Assembly: GCA_016432725.1 (NCBI GenBank)
Contig: JACJDG010000003.1
Coordinates: 5,858,001 to 5,922,000, forward strand
Direction: 5' to 3'
Origin: Streptomyces sp. DHE7-1
Lineage (GTDB): Bacteria > Actinomycetota > Actinomycetes > Streptomycetales > Streptomycetaceae
DNA: 64,000 bases
The stretch's first letter is position 1; every line of letters begins with the position of its first letter. The position numbers were made by a program, and so were the translations under genes. Shown here piece by piece: positions 58,509 to 64,000 of this stretch. A model generated the notes under the pieces. It did not search any database and was not told where the DNA came from. It was given only the letters and a program-made list of their open reading frames with translations.

Positions 58509-59381
58509 ATGCGCTCCCACATACTCGGCCGCATCGAACTCGACCAGGAGCGGCTGAGAAAGGACCTCGACTACCTTGCCGCGGTCCCCACTGTGGAGGA
58601 GGAGTACGACGAGTTCAGCAACGGGTTCTGGAAGAACATCCCGTTGTACAACGCCAGCGGCGGCAGCGAGGACCGGCTCTACCGGGACCTGGAGGGCGCA
58701 CCCGCCCGGCCCACCCGGCACGCCGAACACGTCCCCTACCTCGACGAGATCATCACCACGGTCTACGACCAGGACCGGCTGCAGATGGCCCGCACCCGGA
58801 ACCTGAAGAACGCCGTCGTGATCCCGCACCGCGACTTCGTCGAGCTCGACCGTGAGCTCGACCTGTACTTCCGCACCTTCATGGTCCTGGAGGACAGCCC
58901 GCTGGCCTTCCACTCGGACGACGACACCGTCATCCACATGCGGCCCGGCGAGATCTGGTTCCTGGACGCGGCGGCCGTCCACTCCGCAGTCAACTTCTCC
59001 GACATCAGCCGGCAGGCGCTCTGCGTCGACCTCGCCTTCAACGGCTCCTTCGACGAGAAGGAGGCGTTCGCCGACGGCTCGGTCTACGCCACCGGCGAGA
59101 CCCCCGAGCTGCCGGACCGCAAGCCGTTCACGAAGGAACGCGCGGAACGCATCCGCTCACTGGCCGATGTCATCGAGCGGGAGAATTTCCGGGACATCCT
59201 CTTCCTGCTCTCCAAGGTGCACTTCACCCACGACGTGCACCCCAGCGAGACCTACGAGTGGCTCATCGCCATCTCCAAGAAGGCGGGCGACGACAAGATG
59301 GTCGAGAAGGCCGAGCGGATCAGGGACTTCGCGATCGGCGCCCGCGACATGGGAGAGCGGTTCTCACTCACCGCCTGGTGA
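58509..59381 (+). CDS. L-proline cis-3-hydroxylase
   Basis: 290-residue Fe(II)/2-oxoglutarate dioxygenase that hydroxylates free L-proline at C3. It follows the known Streptomyces sp. TH1 proline 3-hydroxylase along its length (from memory of that sequence): RSHILGRIELDQERL at the start, DEFSNGFWKNIPLYNASG, then iron ligands His107 and Asp109 in VVIPHRDFVELD and His158 in AAAVHSAVNFS, with Arg168 in ISRQ for 2-oxoglutarate, and HVHPSETYEWL-like DVHPSETYEWLIAISKKAGD. The ATG at 58509 gives exactly the family N-terminus. It begins the biosynthetic region and probably supplies 3-hydroxyproline to an NRPS module beyond the window. Confidence 0.92.
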   Translation: MRSHILGRIELDQERLRKDLDYLAAVPTVEEEYDEFSNGFWKNIPLYNASGGSEDRLYRDLEGAPARPTRHAEHVPYLDEIITTVYDQDRLQMARTRNLKNAVVIPHRDFVELDRELDLYFRTFMVLEDSPLAFHSDDDTVIHMRPGEIWFLDAAAVHSAVNFSDISRQALCVDLAFNGSFDEKEAFADGSVYATGETPELPDRKPFTKERAERIRSLADVIERENFRDILFLLSKVHFTHDVHPSETYEWLIAISKKAGDDKMVEKAERIRDFAIGARDMGERFSLTAW

Positions 59382-59434
59382 GGCAAGCGCTCGGTGTGGC
59401 GTGCAGGGGTGGCAGGAAATAACTGGGGGAGAAA

Positions 59435-60084
59435 GTGATCGAGGAGATACTTCCGCGGGAAGTGGCCTCCGCGGAAGCATTCGAGGACGACCGGGGAAAT
59501 CATCTCTTCAGTGAAGAGGAAGCGGCCGTATCAGGGGCCGTTCCCGCCCGGCGTCGGGAATTCACCACGGTACGGCAGTGCGCCCGTGCCGCGCTCGGTG
59601 ACCTCGGCATACCCCCGTTCCCCCTGCCCCCGGAACGCAGCGCGCACCACGCTGGCCGGCCGGAGTCGTGGGCAGCATGACGCACTGCGCCGGATACCGC
59701 GCCGCGGCCGTCGCGCGGACCAGTCGCGTGCACTCGGTCGGCATCGACGCCGAACGGGACGAGCCACTCCCGGAGGGCGTGCTGGAGATGATCGGGCTGC
59801 CCGAGGAGCGGGCCATGGTCGGCCGGCTCGCCGCGCGGAACCCCGCCCTCTCCTGGGACCGGCTGCTGTTCAGCTGCAAGGAGGCCGTGTACAAGGTCTT
59901 CTTCCCGCTCGCCCGGCGCATGCTCGGGTTCGACGCGGTCCGGGTGGACATCGCCGGTGCCGGCCGCTTCGGCGCACGCTTCCTGGTGCCCCCGCCGATG
60001 GCCGCCGGCCGGGCCGTCCCCCGGGTCACCGGGCGGTGGCTGCGCCGCGACGGGCTGCTCCTGACCGCCGTCGCCCTGTGCTGA
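59435..60084 (+). CDS. Sfp/EntD-type 4'-phosphopantetheinyl transferase, one frameshift
   Basis: About 216 residues when repaired. Start GTG 59435 after GGGGGAGAAAG. REFTTVRQCARAALGDLGIP is the N-terminal core; the frame breaks at 59646-59648 (CACC for CACCC), then PRWPAGVVGSMTHCAGYRAA, VHSVGIDAERDEPLPEGV (Mg2+ Asp in GIDAE) and WDRLLFSCKEAVYKVFFPLA (catalytic KEAVYK) follow. It activates carrier proteins by adding the CoA pantetheine arm, here most likely to the ACPs of the adjacent PKS. 53 bp after the hydroxylase. Confidence 0.87.
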
Positions 60085-60267
60085 GCGCACCGGCACGGAC
60101 GCCGCGAGGGCGCCGGGAACCACGTGTCCCGGTCCGCCCGCGGCCACGCCCCGGTCTGCCGGAGACGGCACTCGGACTCCTCTGCTCGTGCAACTCCGGC
60201 TGACTCGCGACGGCTGGGCCCCGCCGGGCCGCCCCGCCGGCCTGACGCTCCTTCTGGACGGACACCG

Positions 60268-63200
60268 ATGATCGAAACGACCACCTTCACCGAGACCTTC
60301 GCCGTCACCGCCGACAACCCGCTGCTGCACGGCCACGTCGTGTACGGCCGCAGCCTGCTGCCCGGCGTCGGCTACGTGGATCTGGTCCTGCAGGTCCTGG
60401 CCCGGCACGGACATCCCATGCCCGAGGTGGAGTTGCGCGATCTCGCCATTCTCGCCCCGCTGGTCGCCGCCCCCGGGGAACGGGTGCTGACCACCGTCGC
60501 GGGGCGCCCGGCATCGCACGGCGGCTGGCGGGTCGAGGTGCGCAGCCGCCGCCCCGAGGACACCGCCGAGGTCCTGCACGCCGTCGCGAACGTGCGCCGC
60601 CGCCCGCGCGTCACCTTCGATGAACGGCTGGCGCTGCCCGTCGAGGGCGCCACCCGGCGCACCACGCTCGACGAGATCTACACCTGGTGCCGCGAGTACG
60701 ACCTGCAGCACTCGGGACTGATGAAGCTCCGGGGAGTGGTGCACCACCGCCCCGGCGACTGGATCGCCGAGATCGAACTCGCCCCCGAGCACCAGGGGTC
60801 CGTCGCCGGGTTCCTGTTCCACCCCGCGCTCTTCGAGGCCGGCCTGCTGGGCGGTGGCGTCGCCCTCGGCATGCTGCACGGCGACAACGACGGCCCCGGC
60901 CTGTACCTGCCACTGATGTTCGAACAGTTCCGCGCCGCCGGATCGCTCGGCGGCCGCTGCTACGTCCGTGTCCCGGTCGACTCCGTACGCCGGGACGACG
61001 AACTGATCCGGCTGGTCGTGGAGTTCTACGACGCCGACGGCGCGAAGGTGGCCGAGGTCGGCCGGTTCGTCGCCAAGCGGATCCACGCCGCGGCCTCCCT
61101 CGACGTACGCGGGGACACCCCCGCACCGGCCGGTCCGCTCCCCGCCGCACCGGCCGCCGCCGCGTCGCCCGGTGGTCTGGTGGATGTGGTGCGGGGGGCG
61201 GTGGCGGCCCGGTTGGGGGTGGCCGTCGACGGGGTGGACGTGGGTTCGGGCTACTACGAGTTGGGGTTGGCGTCGGCCGATCTCCTGTCGTTGGTGGCGG
61301 AGTTGGAGGAGCGGCTGTCGGTGGAGTTGTCGCCGACGGTGATGTTCGAGTACCGGACGGTCGCTGAGCTGGCGGAGTGGCTGGCGACCCAGGTCCCGGC
61401 CGGTGTCCCGGCCGCCGCGGCCGAGCCGTCGGTGCCCGCCCCGGCCGCGAGCCCGGTGACGCCCGCCGCGTCGCCCGGTGGTCTGGTGGATGTGGTGCGG
61501 GGGCGGTGGCGGCCCGGTTGGGGGTGGCCGTCGACGGGGTGGACGTGGGTTCGGGTTACTACGAGTTGGGGTTGGCGTCGGCCGATCTCCTGTCGTTGGT
61601 GGCGGAGTTGGAGGAGCGGCTGTCGGTGGAGTTGTCGCCGACGGTGATGTTCGAGTACCGGACGGTCGCTGAGCTGGCGGAGTGGCTGGCGACCCAGGTC
61701 CCGGCCGGTGTCCCGGCCGCCGCGGCCGAGCCGTCGGTGCCCGCCCCGGCGGCGTCCCTTCCGGCTGAGCCCGTTCCCGCCGCCCCTGCCCCCGCCGCGC
61801 CCGCCCTTGTCGCGCCGGCCTCCGTTCCGACGGAAACCGTCGCGCCCGCCGTCCACGAACCGTCGTCCGCCCCGGCCGCCGCCGTGGTGCCGGCCGCCGC
61901 CGTGGAGCACGACGCGCTCGGCGGCATCCGCGCCGCCCTCACCGACGAAGTGGCCGCCCTCCTCGGTGTCGACACCGCCGATGTGCACGCCGACGCCGAG
62001 CTGACCGAGTTCGGGCTGGACGTCACCGGGCTCGCCCGCCTGGCCGACCGCGTCGGCGTGCGCCTGGGACTGACGCTCGCCCCGGCGGCCCTGCGCGAGC
62101 ACCGCACCCTGAACGCCCTCGCGGCGCACCTGGCGCCCGAGCACCGGGCCCCGGCGGCAGCGGCGGCTCCGGTGCCGCACGCGCTGCTCCTCGGGACCGT
62201 CGCCGAGGGTGACGGGGACGTGAGGACGTACGAAACCCGCTTCAGCGGGGACGAACCGTTCCTGCGGGACCACCAGGTGCACGGCGACCGGATCCTGCCC
62301 GGTGTCGCCCACCTGGAGATGGCGCGCGTGGCGGTCGCCCGGGCGCTGGGCCGGGACGACGCGACGGCCGTCCGGCTGACCGACGTGGTGTGGCTGCGGC
62401 CCGCCGTCTGCGGCCCCGGCGGGCTCACCCTGCGGGTCAGGGTGCGGACCTCCGCGGTGGGCGGCTGCGCCTACGAGATCGAGAGCGTCGGCGACCACGG
62501 CGAGAGCACGCTCTGCGGCCAGGGCCGTGCGGCCGTCGGCCCGGACCGGGCCGGCCGGACGCCGCCCCTCGGCGAACTGCGCGCGGCCTGCGCCGACACC
62601 TTCCACCCGGCCGAGCGGCTGTACGGCCTGTACGACAGCATGGGCATGGCCTACGGCCCCTCCCAGCGGTCCGTGACCGGACTGCGCACCGGCGCCGACG
62701 CCGAGGGGCGTACCCAGGTCCTGGCCGAGCTGCGGCTGCCGGACGCCGCCGAACCGCTCGGCACCGGTGCGCTGATGCACCCGAGCATCCTCGACGGCGC
62801 CCTACAGGCGACGATCGGCCTGTGGCTGGACCAGGCGGCCGAAGGCCGGTCCGCCGCTCTCGCCCTGCCGTTCGCACTGGACCGCGCCGAACCCGTCGCC
62901 GCCACGCCGGCCACGGCGTACGCCTGGATCCGCCACCGGCCCGGCGCTGACACCGGTGACGGAACGGTCCGTCTCGACGTCACCGTCCTCGACGAGCACG
63001 GCCGGGTGTGCGTGGAGCTGACCGGTCTGTCGACCCGCCTCCTGCCGGCGACGGCATCCCGGCCGGTGACCTCGGCCGTGACCGCGACCGCGGTCGTGGC
63101 CGACCCGGAACCGGAGTCCGCGCGTGATGGTGACATCGCGGTCATCGGGGTCAGTGGGCGTTATCCGGAGGCCGCTGATCTGGACGAGTTCTGGCGGAAT

Positions 63201-64000
63201 CTGCGGGCGGGCCGGGACTGTGTGCGTGAGGTTCCGGCCGATCGCTGGGACCGTGAGCGTTACGCGGCGGCCGGGGCCGGTTCCTGGGGTGGTTTCCTGG
63301 ACGACATCGACCGGTTCGATCCGTTGTTCTTCCAGATCTCGCTGCTGGAGGCGGATCATCTCGACCCGCAGGAGCGGCTGTTCCTGCAGTGTGCCCATCA
63401 CACCCTGGAGGACGCCGGATACACCGCGGACCGATTGTCCAGGGGCGGCCGGGTCGGTGTGTATGTCGGGGTGATGTACCAGGAGTACCAGCTTCTGGGT
63501 GCTCAGGCGCAGGAGCGGGGGCGGCGGACGCGCTGTGGGGCAGTGCGTCCACGGTGGCGAACCGGGTGTCGTACTTCTACGACTTCCGTGGTCCGAGTCT
63601 GGCCGTGGACACGATGTGTTCGTCGTCGTTGACGTCGATCCATCTGGCGTGCGAGGCGATCCGCGGCGGTCAGTGCGACACCGCGCTGGCGGGTGGTGTC
63701 AATCTGACTCCGCACCCGAACAAGTACCTGGTCCTGGGTCGTCGTGACTTCCTGTCCAGTGACGGCCGCTGCCGCAGTTTCGGTGAGGGCGGTGACGGCT
63801 ATGTGCCCGGTGAGGGTGTCGGTGCGGTGCTGCTGAAGCCGCTGGCGCGGGCCGTCGCGGACGGGGACCGGATCCACGGCGTGATCAAGGCCTCCGCTGT
63901 GAACCATGGTGGGCGCAGTTCCGGTTATTCGGTGCCGACGCCGGTGGCGCAGGGTGAGGTGATCGCCGACGCGCTGTCCGCCGCGGGTGTGGATCCGGGT
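60268..64000 (+). CDS. modular PKS, DH-ACP-ACP-ACP*-DH-KS, two frameshifts, runs off the window
   Basis: Start ATG 60268. DH1 (to about 61125) has HVVYGRSLLPG (HxxxGxxxxP), but the second motif is HPALFEAGLLG with Glu for the usual Asp. Twin ACPs at about 61165-61400 and 61475-61705 share YYELGLASADLLSLVAELEE, Ser present. A third ACP-like domain (61915-62150) reads FGLDVTGLARLAD, Val at the Ser position. DH2 (62175-63060) has HQVHGDRILPG and HPSILDGALQ, complete. KS from 63121 has VDTMCSSSLTSIHLACEAIR; the catalytic His residues lie beyond the window. Frame breaks at about 61498-61503 and 63516-63521 (G5 for G6). No AT domain is seen between modules, so a trans-AT assembly line is likely. 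Confidence 0.87.
61157..61445 (+). repeat. tandem ACP DNA repeat, copy 1
   Basis: 289 bp covering the first ACP. It matches 61463-61750 apart from one C/T change (at 61250) and the one-base gap that breaks the frame. Rich in GTG/TTG codons. Confidence 0.9.
61463..61750 (+). repeat. tandem ACP DNA repeat, copy 2
   Basis: 288 bp covering the second ACP, one G shorter than copy 1 in a G run near 61498-61503. Confidence 0.9.

Noticed and set aside
59511..60203. + strand frame ending in GLLCSCNSG, considered as a RiPP precursor
   Set aside because: It overlaps the phosphopantetheinyl transferase in another frame and has no leader-like region or modifying enzymes nearby.

Overview
The window is high-GC actinobacterial DNA, almost certainly from a Streptomyces chromosome: GC-rich third codon positions, many GTG starts, genes overlapping by ATGA/GTGA, and streptomycete families such as DUF3093, dut-DUF3710, DUF3159, paired TrkA proteins, SpoIIE-type phosphatases and an L-proline 3-hydroxylase. 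I recognised no tRNA, rRNA or CRISPR array.

Layout. (1) 1-14385 is core-like: a partial DUF3093 gene, a thioesterase-fold protein, dut, DUF3710, a secreted alginate-lyase-family protein, an orphan ABC ATPase, kdpD-kdpE, an OB-fold protein, DUF3159, two TrkA proteins with a 40-residue membrane protein, an APC-type permease and a TRAM/SAM RNA methyltransferase. (2) About 14386-25397 is an 11-kb defence island. It holds a truncated GmrSD-like gene fused to an alkyltransferase-like domain, a complete type II Wadjet operon (jetA-jetB-jetC-jetD) and a ribbon-helix-helix/PIN toxin-antitoxin pair. The last 63 bp of the RNA methyltransferase gene are duplicated at the far edge (14323-14385 and 25398-25460), as after site-specific integration at a gene 3' end, and a paired TGACGCTC motif occurs at 14540, 24280 and 25300. 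(3) 25754-31675 holds a second-type RNase J and a membrane-lipid operon (PAP2-diacylglycerol kinase fusion, YihY, PAP2). (4) 31724-54465 is a general-stress signalling block: STAS proteins, a giant kinase/receiver/SpoIIE/RsbW-like protein, further SpoIIE phosphatases, HEAT and MerR-HEAT genes, a two-component pair, a SigB-family sigma factor and an RsbR-RsbS-RsbT-RsbX-RsbU run, bracketed by two MarR/PP2C-like pairs. (5) 54616-57912 is a secreted multi-CBM GH13 amylase. (6) 58509-64000 is the start of a biosynthetic cluster: L-proline cis-3-hydroxylase, phosphopantetheinyl transferase and a PKS running off the window with domains DH-ACP-ACP-ACP*-DH-KS.

Many genes are interrupted by a frameshift that fits the loss of one base in a short G/C run (about 20 events: dut, kdpD twice, the methyltransferase, jetB, jetC three times, jetD twice, the PAP2-kinase twice, and others). 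Because essential dut is hit and both sides of each break stay conserved, I treat these as base-calling errors and give each gene as one CDS with the break noted.

How the parts work together: KdpDE and the TrkA pair suggest potassium/osmotic control beside the core locus. The island combines plasmid defence, a decayed type IV restriction gene and a toxin-antitoxin pair. The stress block looks like a stressosome (RsbR/S/T) feeding PP2C phosphatases, STAS antagonists and the SigB-type factor.
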